Assembly: GCA_943369295.1 (NCBI GenBank)
Contig: CALRMU020000002.1
Span: 558,001-622,000, forward strand
DNA length: 64,000 bases
Source of the DNA: JAKRSE01 sp943369295
GTDB taxonomy: Bacteria; Armatimonadota; Fimbriimonadia; Fimbriimonadales; Fimbriimonadaceae
Direction: 5' to 3'
Shown: piece after piece, positions 34,772 through 43,072 of the stretch
Layout: each line of letters starts with the position of its first letter
How positions within the stretch are numbered: position 1 is the stretch's first letter
Translations under genes and position numbers: made by a program
Notes under the pieces: model-generated
The model's database searches: none
Told to the model about the DNA's origin: nothing
What the model saw: the letters and a program-made list of their open reading frames with translations, nothing else

Positions 34772-37700
34772 ATCTGACCCTGACCTCTATCAAGCGGCCA
34801 GTCCTTATTCTAATGGTGATGGCCTTGGCCATCATGGCTGGAATCGTCGGCTATCGCTCGATGAGAGTCGAAGAGAACCCCGACGTCCAGTACGGCATCA
34901 TCACCGTCACGACCATTTATCCAGGCGCGGGCCCGGACGAAGTCAACAACCTCATTTCTCAGAGGATTGAAGATGTCGTTTCTGGCGTCGCCAACCTCGA
35001 TACCGTTCTTTCTTCCTCTTTGGAAGGTGTCTCCTCAGTCCAGCTGAGGTTCAAGCTTGGCACCGATATGGATGCCTCGCTGAACGAAGTCAGAAGCCGA
35101 GTCGACCAGGTTACGGGTGAGATCCCACGAGAAGCTGAAAGGCCGATCGTTCAAAAGATCGATACCGCCAGCGAGCCGGTCATCACTCTGGCCGCATCCA
35201 GCAAGACGCTGAGCAATCGCCAGCTGAGAGACATTATTGACCGCGAAATCTCAGACAGACTCTCCCGAATTCCTGGCGTTGCCCAGGTGGGTGTGTCGGG
35301 TGGAGAGATCCGTGAGATTCAAGTCCAGCTTAAGAAAGATGCTCTTCTGAAGTTCGGAGTCGGCATTGCTGATGTTCAACAGGCAATCCAAGGCGCTTCG
35401 CTCAACGTTCCAAGCGGCCGAGTGATCGAAGGCGGCGAAGAATACACGGTCCGAATGCTGGGTGAATTCAATCGCATCCAGGATCTTGAAGACACCTACC
35501 TCACAATCAGTGACGGCAGGGGTCCTGAAGGAGTAAGCAAGGCCGTTAGACTCGGCGACATCGCCACGGTTTTAGATACCAGCCAGGAGCAGAGAACCCT
35601 CTCGCGCCTGAATGGTGAAGAGTCGGTCGTTCTGGTCATCCAGAAGTCCAAAGAAGGCAACGCGGTCGAAATTTCGAAGGCGCTGAAGCAGGCCAAGCCG
35701 GGCGGGAAATCTCTGCTCAAGCAGATTGAAGATCAGTACGGCATCAGCTTTGTTGTCACTCAAGACATCTCTACTCGTATCGTCGAGTCGATCAACGACC
35801 TCTTTTTTGCCATCGGGTTCGGAATCCTGCTGGTGACGGTTGTCGTCTACGTCTTCCTTCACAACTTCCGCGGAACGATGATCGTCATCGTCGCTCTGCC
35901 ACTCTGTATCACCGCTACCTTGGCCGCTTACTGGCTGTTTGGTTTCACGGTCAACAACCTCTCGATGCTGGCCCTATCGCTGGCCGTCGGTGTGCTTGTC
36001 GATGACGCCATCGTTGTCATTGAAAACATCTATCGTCACTTAACGATGGGTGAAGACCCGGAAGAAGCCGCGATCAATGGTCGATCCGAAATCGGACTCG
36101 CTGCCATCGCCATCACCTTGGCAGACGTGGTCGTCTTCTTCCCAATTGGTGTCATGGGTGGAATCTCGGGCCAGTTCTTTAAGCCTCTCGGCTTGGGCTA
36201 CGTGGTCTGCGTTCTCTTCTCTCTTCTCGTCTCCTTCACTGTCACCCCGATGCTGGCAGCTCGCTGGTACAAGAAAGGCGAAGATTGGGAGCACCCACAG
36301 GGGCGCTTCGCTGTCTGGTTTGAAAAGGCTTTCCATCGGTTGGCCGAAAGCTACGGCCGAGGCCTGGCTTGGGCGCTTAAGAACCGTTGGAACGTGTTCA
36401 ACGGCGGCTTTGTCGTCCTCATTGCGACATTTCTCGCCCTTGGCGGCGCCAACATCGTGGCTAAAGAGGGAGAGTTCACAAAGAACCTCTTCGCGGTTGC
36501 TTCGATTGGCCGTTACATGGCCTACATCTCGATTGGTGTTGGCATCTTGGCCTTTCTATTCAGTCTACGAAACAAGCCAAAGCCGGGCTGGATCGTAATG
36601 GGATTTGTCTGGGCTGCCGTCTTTATGCTCGGACCTGTGGGTGGCTATGCCTACCGAAACCTTTACAAGAACGAAGAAGTTTTTAAGTTCCAGTTCTTCC
36701 CGATTCAAGATACCGGTCAGATCACGATCAATATTGACCTGCCGCCCGGATCAAGCCTGGAAGAAACGGTCAAGGTGACCAAGAGGGTCGAGGACATCGT
36801 CTCCAAGCACCCACAGGCGCACTTTGTTGTCAGCAACATCGGTACTCGAGGCGGTGGTGGCTTCAGCTCCATCGACCAAGGCACCAACTTTGCTGGAATG
36901 ACAGTCACCCTTTACGAAAAGGAGGCTCTGCTGGATAGGCTGATGTTCTGGGTGAAGCATGAAGAGAAGCTGAGGCCGGGCAACATTTCGACTGAGTTTG
37001 TTGTCGGAGATTTCATTGCCGAGGTTGGCAAGATCCCTGGCGTCAAGCTTTCGATCTCCCAAGCGGCCGGCTTTGATGACGGTGCGGCCGTACAGCTCTC
37101 GCTGCAAGGCACAAACCGCGAGCTTCTTCAGCAGACGGCTGCCAAAGTTCGAGATGCTCTGGCATCTGGCGCAGTCCCTGGCGTCATCAACCCCGACCTG
37201 AGCACCAAGCCAGGAAAGCCGGAACTCCGTGCCATCCCAGAAAGAGCTCGAATGGCAGACCTGAGCGTCTCTGCGGCCACTCTCGGTACGGCCATGCGAA
37301 TCCTCTATGAAGGCGACAATCAGGCTAAGTTCCGAGTCAAGGGGGAAGAGTACGACATCCGAGTAATGATGGATCTGGAGGATAGAAACAATCCTGCCCT
37401 GATCGAATCTCTGCCCGTCACTTTCAGCAATGAGGAACCCATTTACCTTGGTGATTTGGCCAAGGTGGAAAGGGACCAAGGTGTTGACAGAATCGACAGG
37501 AGAAACAGGCTGGAGGAGGTCGTTGTCCGTGCAGACATTCTGCCAGGCGTCGCCTTCGGACCTCTTCAGGGTCAGATTGACGAGTACATCAAGAAAGAAA
37601 ACTTGATTCCAGAAGGAGTCATCTACCAGCCGGTTGGCCAAGCCCAAACCCAGGGTGATGAAGCTCCCTTCTTGATCGGAGCCTTTGTCACAGGATTGAT

Positions 37701-38217
37701 TCTGGTTTACATGGTTCTGGCAGCGCTCTACAACAACCTGCTCTATCCCTTCATCATTCAGCTGGCTCAGCCTCAGGCTATGGTCGGAGCTCTGCTGGCC
37801 CTGGTCATAACAGACAAGGCTCTGAACGTTGTCGGATTCATCGGAATCGTGGCGCTCATCGGCTTGGTGGGCAAAAACGCGATTCTGCTGGTCGACTACA
37901 CCAACACGCTTCGGGCAGAAGGGGTTGATCGTAGAGATGCCTTGATCAAGTCGGGCATGACCCGTCTGAGACCCATTCTCATGACGACGATTGCCTTGAT
38001 CGTGGGCACCCTGCCCGTCGCCATGGCCATCGGGCGAGGTTCTGAGTTCCGAGAGACTATCGGCATCACCATCATTGGCGGTGTCACCCTCTCGACCCTC
38101 TTGACCTTCTTCGTCATCCCCTGCAGCTACACGATCTTCGACGACATCTCTGAAGCCTTCTCAAAGCTGAGAGGAAAGTCGTCGGCGGGTCTGCCTGCTG
38201 CTGAGCCAGCCGAATAG
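34768..38217 (+). CDS. RND efflux transporter permease (AcrB/HAE1 family) with an extra membrane insert
   Basis: 1149 residues, about 100 more than AcrB. Typical parts are there: N-terminal SIKRPVLILMVMALAIM, periplasmic porter loops, the proton-relay region in helix 4 with DD (VGVLVDDAIVVIENIYRH) and the helix-10/12 region with GKNAILLVDY. Between helix 7 and the second periplasmic loop, roughly residues 571-637, an insert adds two further predicted membrane helices (RYMAYISIGVGILAFLFSL and GWIVMGFVWAAVFMLGPVGG). The insert is in frame and has neighbouring codon use. It pumps drugs, metals or lipids out of the cell; the substrate is not evident. Confidence 0.94.
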   Translation: MNLTLTSIKRPVLILMVMALAIMAGIVGYRSMRVEENPDVQYGIITVTTIYPGAGPDEVNNLISQRIEDVVSGVANLDTVLSSSLEGVSSVQLRFKLGTDMDASLNEVRSRVDQVTGEIPREAERPIVQKIDTASEPVITLAASSKTLSNRQLRDIIDREISDRLSRIPGVAQVGVSGGEIREIQVQLKKDALLKFGVGIADVQQAIQGASLNVPSGRVIEGGEEYTVRMLGEFNRIQDLEDTYLTISDGRGPEGVSKAVRLGDIATVLDTSQEQRTLSRLNGEESVVLVIQKSKEGNAVEISKALKQAKPGGKSLLKQIEDQYGISFVVTQDISTRIVESINDLFFAIGFGILLVTVVVYVFLHNFRGTMIVIVALPLCITATLAAYWLFGFTVNNLSMLALSLAVGVLVDDAIVVIENIYRHLTMGEDPEEAAINGRSEIGLAAIAITLADVVVFFPIGVMGGISGQFFKPLGLGYVVCVLFSLLVSFTVTPMLAARWYKKGEDWEHPQGRFAVWFEKAFHRLAESYGRGLAWALKNRWNVFNGGFVVLIATFLALGGANIVAKEGEFTKNLFAVASIGRYMAYISIGVGILAFLFSLRNKPKPGWIVMGFVWAAVFMLGPVGGYAYRNLYKNEEVFKFQFFPIQDTGQITINIDLPPGSSLEETVKVTKRVEDIVSKHPQAHFVVSNIGTRGGGGFSSIDQGTNFAGMTVTLYEKEALLDRLMFWVKHEEKLRPGNISTEFVVGDFIAEVGKIPGVKLSISQAAGFDDGAAVQLSLQGTNRELLQQTAAKVRDALASGAVPGVINPDLSTKPGKPELRAIPERARMADLSVSAATLGTAMRILYEGDNQAKFRVKGEEYDIRVMMDLEDRNNPALIESLPVTFSNEEPIYLGDLAKVERDQGVDRIDRRNRLEEVVVRADILPGVAFGPLQGQIDEYIKKENLIPEGVIYQPVGQAQTQGDEAPFLIGAFVTGLILVYMVLAALYNNLLYPFIIQLAQPQAMVGALLALVITDKALNVVGFIGIVALIGLVGKNAILLVDYTNTLRAEGVDRRDALIKSGMTRLRPILMTTIALIVGTLPVAMAIGRGSEFRETIGITIIGGVTLSTLLTFFVIPCSYTIFDDISEAFSKLRGKSSAGLPAAEPAE

Positions 38218-38233
38218 GGAAGCGGCTGAAATG

Positions 38234-38265
38234 AAAAGACCCTGGAGATTGTTCCAGGGTCTTTT
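38234..38265 (+). terminator. Intrinsic terminator after the efflux operon
   Basis: AAAAGACCCTGGA pairs with CCAGGGTCTTTT around a GATTGTT loop. The A and T tracts make it potentially bidirectional. Confidence 0.88.
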
Positions 38266-38390
38266 GCTTGCCTCAAGCCTGAAGAACCTACCCAGGTTCA
38301 AAGCTGCTTGTAGACGGTGGGGTTCGAAATTCTTCCCGCTGATGCTAATCCTGTGCCCAATATCGAGTCTTGTAAGGCTTTGCCGAGTCA

Positions 38391-38909
38391 TCAAGGGGCG
38401 GCAGAATGGCCTGAAATCTTGGCAGCTAACTGAAGCAGGCAGGCAAGGGTAATGCAGATGAGCCCCATAAACCATAACACAACCCCAGGTCCTCCAATAA
38501 TGATACTGGCAATAAAGTCGGCGATAGTCTGTTCTCGACCCCTTATTGCCCTGGAAATTCTCTCTGCTTCTGATTCTGAATAACTCGACCCTAGCCAAGA
38601 CATGAACCCGAGAAGCATGAAGATAGAGCCAACCCCACAGAAAGCGACTCCGGTAGCACTAAGAGTCCAAAACAGCCAGGCAAGGAAATTGCTAGACAGG
38701 GCAGGCAAAGATAAAGGCTTAGCGACGTATTTAGGCGGGGTCCAAACAGGGGCCATAGGGTGATACTGCTGTCTGGCATAGATGACCGGGCTAACCCCTG
38801 CATTGAAAGAGGCAGTTAGGTGGTTTGGGTCAATTTTAGAAGCAGTGTAGGGTTTGCCATTCGCTTTTAGAGCCTGGTCTACGGCCTTTAGCCAGTCGTT
38901 ATAGTTCAT
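38391..38909 (-). CDS. Membrane protein, unknown function
   Basis: 172 residues. A soluble N-terminus of about 60 residues (MNYNDWLKAVDQALKANGKPY..) precedes two or three hydrophobic segments (FLAWLFWTLSATGVAFCGVGSIFMLLGFM; IIIGGPGVVLWFMGLICITLACLLQL). No motif I recognise. The gene is convergent with the efflux operon, and its upstream side is the second repeat locus. Confidence 0.6.
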   Translation of the reverse strand: MNYNDWLKAVDQALKANGKPYTASKIDPNHLTASFNAGVSPVIYARQQYHPMAPVWTPPKYVAKPLSLPALSSNFLAWLFWTLSATGVAFCGVGSIFMLLGFMSWLGSSYSESEAERISRAIRGREQTIADFIASIIIGGPGVVLWFMGLICITLACLLQLAAKISGHSAAP

Positions 38910-39004
38910 GGCCTGATTGTAGTCTTTGAGATGCCGGCAGGCATTCCAGGTCTGTAGAGATGGCTCCGGCAGGATATGTTTAATCTGAAAGTTGTGAAAT
39001 CAGC

Positions 39005-39087
39005 ACTGGCGATGCCAGTGGCACAGAACTTCTGCTCATTTAAAGAGTAAATGTGGCCTGGTTTAGCTTTGCTAAGCCAGGAATGGC
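39005..39087. repeat. Repeat module CD, copy 1 (repeat locus 2)
   Basis: An 83-base module repeated at 39409-39491 with one visible substitution. It contains hairpin D, CACTGGC-GAT-GCCAGTG (39004-39020), and hairpin C, CCTGGTTTAGC-TTT-GCTAAGCCAGG (39057-39081). Hairpin C recurs inverted at 63019-63043 with a different loop. Confidence 0.85.
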
Positions 39088-39121
39088 ATTCTTCAACTAA
39101 GCTCCCACAAACATTGAGTAC

Positions 39122-39315
39122 GGGGTGCCCCGTCCCGATCAGCTTTGCTGTCGGGCGGGAACTGAGCTGCTGACTCGGGACAACTCATTCCTGCTCTGCC
39201 GCTCATGCTTCGCGGGCAGAACAGGCCACCCCCCAGTCTGTGGAGATTGAAAAAACCTCGCTCCAAACTCTTCATTCACGATCTTGACTCGTCCCTCGTC
39301 AAGGTCGTGGCACCC
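39122..39315. repeat. Structured repeat AB (repeat locus 2, first copy)
   Basis: Outer arms GGGGTGCC (39122-39129) and GGCACCC (39309-39315) flank hairpin A (39130-39158), whose apical stem is CAGC/GCTG instead of CGGC/GCCG as in locus 1, and hairpin B (39277-39309) with CACGATCTTGAC / GTCAAGGTCGTG. The spacer between A and B is longer than in locus 1. Confidence 0.8.
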
Positions 39316-39408
39316 GACACTTTTCGTGTGTTCGATGGTGATGGAAGGCCTGCTCGATCAGCCCGCTGGCGAGCCGGATACGTCAAATCCAAAAGCTGTG
39401 AAAAATGC

Positions 39409-39491
39409 ACTGGCGATGCCAGTGGCGCAGAACTTCTGCTCATTTAAAGAGTAAATGTGGCCTGGTTTAGCTTTGCTAAGCCAGGAATGCA
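39409..39491. repeat. Repeat module CD, copy 2 (repeat locus 2)
   Basis: Second copy of the module at 39005-39087, 404 bases downstream. Both hairpins are kept (D at 39408-39424; C at 39461-39485). Confidence 0.85.
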
Positions 39492-39510
39492 ATGTCTGAA
39501 ATTCTTCATT

Positions 39511-39612
39511 CACGACCTTGACTCGTCCCTCGTCAAGATCGTGGCACCCGACACTTTTCGTCAATCAAAAAGATGGGGTGCCCCGTCCCGATCAGCTCTG
39601 CTGTCGGGCGGG
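39511..39612. repeat. Repeat modules B and A, second copy (repeat locus 2)
   Basis: Hairpin B (39511-39543, CACGACCTTGAC / GTCAAGATCGTG), then GGCACCC, then GGGGTGCC and hairpin A (39583-39611) with stem CAGC/GCTG and loop TCT. The rest of the 38910-39699 stretch holds degenerate copies of the same sequence (for example the GGCAGAACAGGCC segments near 39213 and 39648) and no plausible gene. Confidence 0.8.
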
Positions 39613-39699
39613 AACTAAAAACGTTTATCAGTCCAGCTCTGACGCTGATTCCTCGCAGGCAGAACAGGCCAGCCAAATCACAGGATGGCTGTAACAAAA

Positions 39700-40254
39700 C
39701 TAAGATGCGGAATTTACAACCGCAAGATGAGTTGCCTGCTTCTTCAGTTCCTCGTAGGCAGCAATGTGAGACTGAACTTCATCAGGGTGTCGCCCAGCAT
39801 AGGCCAGAGCCGACCTCAGTTCAAGCTCGGTGAGGCTAGGGAAGGATTCCTTAAGGTCCAAAACCGAGGCGGCTTTGCGGAATTTTCTGACGATTTCCCA
39901 AACGGCCACCATTGTCCCTTTGACTCGGGCAGTGCCCTGAGAATCCTTGGCGATCATGGGGAACTCGTTGGCCTCGCAAAGAAGGGTCCGATAAGATTCC
40001 TGCTTGATCTGCAGTTCTGACTGTTCGACTCCCAGCCGACCTGCGCACTCGCTGAGGGTGAGGTCGCCGTGCTCAAGAGCAGTGAGAAGAAGCTCTTCGT
40101 AAGCCTCGGGCAGACTTTCTTTCAACTGAGAAAGAATGACTGTCAGTCTCTCTGGCCGAGTATTGGCCAGCCGCTGAACCTGGGCAATCATCCAGGTGTC
40201 GTTATGAACGCTCATAAAAATCGACTCATTGACCGTGACTTCACTGTCGGCCAA
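39700..40254 (-). CDS. DUF433-like protein, possible antitoxin or regulator
   Basis: 184 residues from a TTG at 40254, supported by AAGGGTG eight bases upstream and by a -10 box 29 bases away; an ATG 13 codons inside has no ribosome site. The C-terminal third (VWEIVRKFRKAASVLDLKESFPSL and LRSALAYAGRHPDEV) matches the DUF433 pattern, a small winged-helix domain found in antitoxin-like proteins. The N-terminal part may contain another HTH (LTLSECAGRLGVEQSELQ). No toxin gene adjoins. A palindrome sits over its promoter, suggesting self-regulation. Confidence 0.65.
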   Translation of the reverse strand: MADSEVTVNESIFMSVHNDTWMIAQVQRLANTRPERLTVILSQLKESLPEAYEELLLTALEHGDLTLSECAGRLGVEQSELQIKQESYRTLLCEANEFPMIAKDSQGTARVKGTMVAVWEIVRKFRKAASVLDLKESFPSLTELELRSALAYAGRHPDEVQSHIAAYEELKKQATHLAVVNSAS

Positions 40255-40282
40255 AGCACAGACACCCTTGTCCAGCTTCGCT

Positions 40283-40306
40283 ATTATATCTACAAAGACG
40301 TGTAGA
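40283..40306 (-). promoter_or_regulatory. Promoter with palindromic operator for the DUF433 gene
   Basis: On the minus strand the perfect arms TCTACA / TGTAGA (40306-40301 and 40294-40289, spacer CGTCTT) abut a consensus -10 TATAAT (40288-40283). The dyad fills the -35/-10 spacer, where a bound protein would block transcription. The -35 (TGGAAT) is weak. Confidence 0.6.
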
Positions 40307-40321
40307 TTCCACTAGAGGGAT

Positions 40322-41209
40322 TCACTTAGGTGACTGGTTATTGAGACATTTTTCAATGAACTCTTCTACCAGCCTGTGCCACCTTTCAGGTTCTTTGAAC
40401 CTTCCGTGACCGTGGCCCGCGTCTTCAAAGAACTCGATCTGTGCACCCTCACCGCCTGCCTCCCTTACCTTTTGAGCAGAAGCGACTGGCACCAGGGGGT
40501 CCTGTGTGCCGTACATCAGGAGAATCGGTTTGCCTCCGAGATTGGGCAGAGATTCTTCGACTGAAAGATTTTTGGGATTGAATTTCGCCAGCAGGCTGCC
40601 GATGGGCAATACAAAGTGCAGCAGAGCGTTAAGCGCTTTGCCACCCACCATAAGCCACCAGCCTTTACCTGCCTCGTCCAGGCTCCTGTAAGGGGCATCC
40701 AAAATAAAGCCAGAGCCGAGCGAGGGGTTTTCTGCCGCCGCGTAGACCACGGCTGCTGCGCCCATGCTGCTTCCGAGCCAAATCTTGGTCGTCCCAGGCA
40801 GCCTACTATCCACAAAAGCGTTCATGGCCTTCACATCCATCGCTTCATCTCGGCCAAAGGTGCAGAGAGCTTTTTGGCTCCGACCCTGTCCGCGATGGTC
40901 CACAAATAGACAGCTGAGACCGAGTTTAGTGAAGAGTAGTGGCAGCAGAGGCACCCACTCGCACTTGTTCATGATGTAGCCGTGGGTGCCGATGAGGACC
41001 CCACGCGGGTTGGGATGAGCCACCCACCAGCCCGAGAGGACGACTCCATCTTCGGTCGTCAGTTCGACTCTTTCCTGCGGAAAACCCATGAATCCTGGGG
41101 AGAGGTAGATGGGAACTCGGAAGGGCCGCAGGGTGAACCAGGCCGCAATGAAATTGATCAGGAGATAAAGAAACAGGGCTCCTGCCGCAATCCAGACTAG
41201 AATCAGCAC
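40322..41209 (-). CDS. Membrane-anchored alpha/beta hydrolase
   Basis: 295 residues from a GTG at 41209. One N-terminal transmembrane helix (LILVWIAAGALFLYLLINFIAAWF). The alpha/beta-hydrolase domain shows an oxyanion HGYIMNK, the nucleophile serine in GSSMGAAA, the acid Asp in YGTQDPLVP and the His in DAGHGHGRF. It resembles the BAAT/UPF0227-like or YqkD-type serine hydrolases acting on esters or peptides at the membrane. Substrate unknown. Divergent from the ASCH gene. Confidence 0.85.
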   Translation of the reverse strand: MLILVWIAAGALFLYLLINFIAAWFTLRPFRVPIYLSPGFMGFPQERVELTTEDGVVLSGWWVAHPNPRGVLIGTHGYIMNKCEWVPLLPLLFTKLGLSCLFVDHRGQGRSQKALCTFGRDEAMDVKAMNAFVDSRLPGTTKIWLGSSMGAAAVVYAAAENPSLGSGFILDAPYRSLDEAGKGWWLMVGGKALNALLHFVLPIGSLLAKFNPKNLSVEESLPNLGGKPILLMYGTQDPLVPVASAQKVREAGGEGAQIEFFEDAGHGHGRFKEPERWHRLVEEFIEKCLNNQSPK

Positions 41210-41254
41210 GCGGGGGCCTTCCCCTCAGATACAATCAAGATTCGGCGACTCCCC

Positions 41255-41614
41255 ATGTTTGCCCTGAATTTCTACTCCGACCTCTACGCTGATCTCCTGA
41301 CAAAGGGCCGAAAGACAGCCACCATCCGCCTTGGAGACAAGTCCGACAAGTATGCCACTGGGCAGGTTGTCTGGGTGACTGTCGGTGCAAGGTTTGCGCG
41401 GCGACACAAGCTCTACTGCGCAATTCTCGATCGCGTTGAGGTGAAGCCCATTTCAGAGCTGACCCCGCGCGACATTGAGAGGGAAAATCCCGAGATGCGA
41501 AACGTCGATGACGTCATCGCTCTTCTCTCCCGCATCTATTCCGACTTTGTGACTCCCAACCAATTGGTGACCGTCATCTACTTCTCACCCATCGACGAAG
41601 GATCACCTTACTAA
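41255..41614 (+). CDS. ASCH-domain protein
   Basis: 119 residues. The sequence FYSDLYADLLTKGRKTATIRLGDKSDKYATGQVVWVTVG has the G-x-K-x-x-x-x-R pattern of ASCH, a PUA-like beta-barrel thought to bind RNA or hydrolyse modified nucleosides. No other domain. No ribosome site precedes the ATG. Stands alone between divergent and convergent genes. Confidence 0.75.
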   Translation: MFALNFYSDLYADLLTKGRKTATIRLGDKSDKYATGQVVWVTVGARFARRHKLYCAILDRVEVKPISELTPRDIERENPEMRNVDDVIALLSRIYSDFVTPNQLVTVIYFSPIDEGSPY

Positions 41615-41648
41615 GCCACTGCCCAAGATCGGGAAAAGACCACCAAGA

Positions 41649-43058
41649 TTAGTTGGTGGTCTTGCCCTGATCCATGTGAACGACGGTTCCCATAAGGGTC
41701 TTTTCAGCTCCGCCCTTGTCACCACGCTGGATCGCCTGCATGGCGACGGTGACTTCCTGAGCGTCCTGCGTTCTTCCCTGGCTGACGAGTAGCATCTGGG
41801 TTTTCTGCAGATCTTGCAAGGCAGCCGCCATTGTAATGGCCTGAGTCTTCAGCCCGAGCATGGTCTTTTCAACCGCGCGGCTGACAGTCGCAACCTGGTG
41901 AGCAGCCGCCACTTTCGGATGAACCGGGGCACTGAACTTGGCCGCTTCCGCGGTGAATTCCATGATGAAATCCACTTCCTTGGTTTCAGTCTGGCCAGTC
42001 AAGGGCTGGTTGTAAATCAGTCTGCCGGCAGCCACCCGATAGTGGCCGAGAGGATGGTTGCCGTACTCCAGATCAATCAGGATTTGCAGTGTGGAGCCTC
42101 GCTCCAAATCAGCTAGATCGATCTCAATCTCTCTCTGGCCAGAAGCAATTGTTGCCCCGGTGACTCCCCTTAGGTCAACCCAACGTGCCACCTTGAGGGC
42201 GAACTTAGCACCCGTCATCTGGGTGGACATGAGCTTGCTGAGTTCATCTCTAAAGAGAGTTGGAATCTGCTGAGGTGCTGAGATGTAATGGTAGTTGCCT
42301 CCCGCTCTCTTCGCCATTCCCGCCAGAATTTCTTCGTTGTAGTCGGGTCCAAAACCGAGGAAGGTGCAGGTGATTCCTCTCGCCTTGATGTCCCCGGCCA
42401 GGGCGACAAGGCTCTGATAATCCTTGATTCCCGCAGTCGGGTCGCCGTCGGTCAAAACGATCATTCTCTGAGCGCGGCCCGGGTCTGTCGCCATCGCAAT
42501 CTGCTGAGCCCCAAGCGTCAAGCCGTCGCTGAGGTTGGTTGTGTAGCCAGGCTGGAGCTGAGCAATGCCGCCCTTGATCGCTTCACGGTTGGTGACTCTC
42601 TGAGGAGGCATCAGCACCTCGACAACTTCATCAAAAACCACGATGCTCAAAATGTCGTCGGGGCTAAGGAGGTCAACGACAAGGCGGCAGGCTTCCTTGG
42701 CGTATTCCAGGGGCGCACCTTCCATGCTGCCGCTGCGGTCAACAACCAAGCAGAGATTGACGGGAGTTCTAGTGCCGCTGGTGACCATGCCAGTGAGGCC
42801 GGGTTCTTGGGGAGCTGTGATTTCCAGAAGGAACTGCTCTCGGGCCGGCCCGTTGGCCATGGTGGCCTCGCGGCTGGGGGTGATGGAGAACTGAAGGCCA
42901 AGATCGGGGGGAGGCACAGCCATGGTGCGGTTCATTGGGTTTCCGCCCAAGGCTCCGGCTGGCATAGCCTGAGTCCTCATGCTCGGTCCGCCGCCAACCA
43001 TGGTCTTGTTGGGGTCAAAGCCGCCCGGATTCATAGCTTGAGTCTTGTCGTTCATCAT
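41649..43058 (-). CDS. von Willebrand factor A domain protein with Thr-tag N-terminus
   Basis: 469 residues, no signal peptide, so cytoplasmic. Residues 1-60 are low complexity with repeated short Thr motifs (KTQAM, KTMVG, RTQAM, RTMAVPP). The VWA domain from about residue 100 has a full MIDAS site, D107-R-S109-G-S111, and later the conserved Thr (GYTTNLSDGL) and Asp (LTDGDPTAG). A helical C-terminus follows. VWA proteins assemble complexes through bound Mg2+. Last gene of a train: NnrE/D, FHA, FHA, VWA, with 14 bases to the previous gene. The Thr tags may be targets for the FHA domains next door. Confidence 0.88.
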   Translation of the reverse strand: MMNDKTQAMNPGGFDPNKTMVGGGPSMRTQAMPAGALGGNPMNRTMAVPPPDLGLQFSITPSREATMANGPAREQFLLEITAPQEPGLTGMVTSGTRTPVNLCLVVDRSGSMEGAPLEYAKEACRLVVDLLSPDDILSIVVFDEVVEVLMPPQRVTNREAIKGGIAQLQPGYTTNLSDGLTLGAQQIAMATDPGRAQRMIVLTDGDPTAGIKDYQSLVALAGDIKARGITCTFLGFGPDYNEEILAGMAKRAGGNYHYISAPQQIPTLFRDELSKLMSTQMTGAKFALKVARWVDLRGVTGATIASGQREIEIDLADLERGSTLQILIDLEYGNHPLGHYRVAAGRLIYNQPLTGQTETKEVDFIMEFTAEAAKFSAPVHPKVAAAHQVATVSRAVEKTMLGLKTQAITMAAALQDLQKTQMLLVSQGRTQDAQEVTVAMQAIQRGDKGGAEKTLMGTVVHMDQGKTTN

Positions 43059-43072
43059 CCCCTTCTCTCCTT

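Noticed and set aside
39000..39620. CRISPR array.
   Set aside because: Repeats are long, differ in length, are spaced by about 400 bases and contain several hairpin types; there are no regular short repeats or spacers, and no cas genes.
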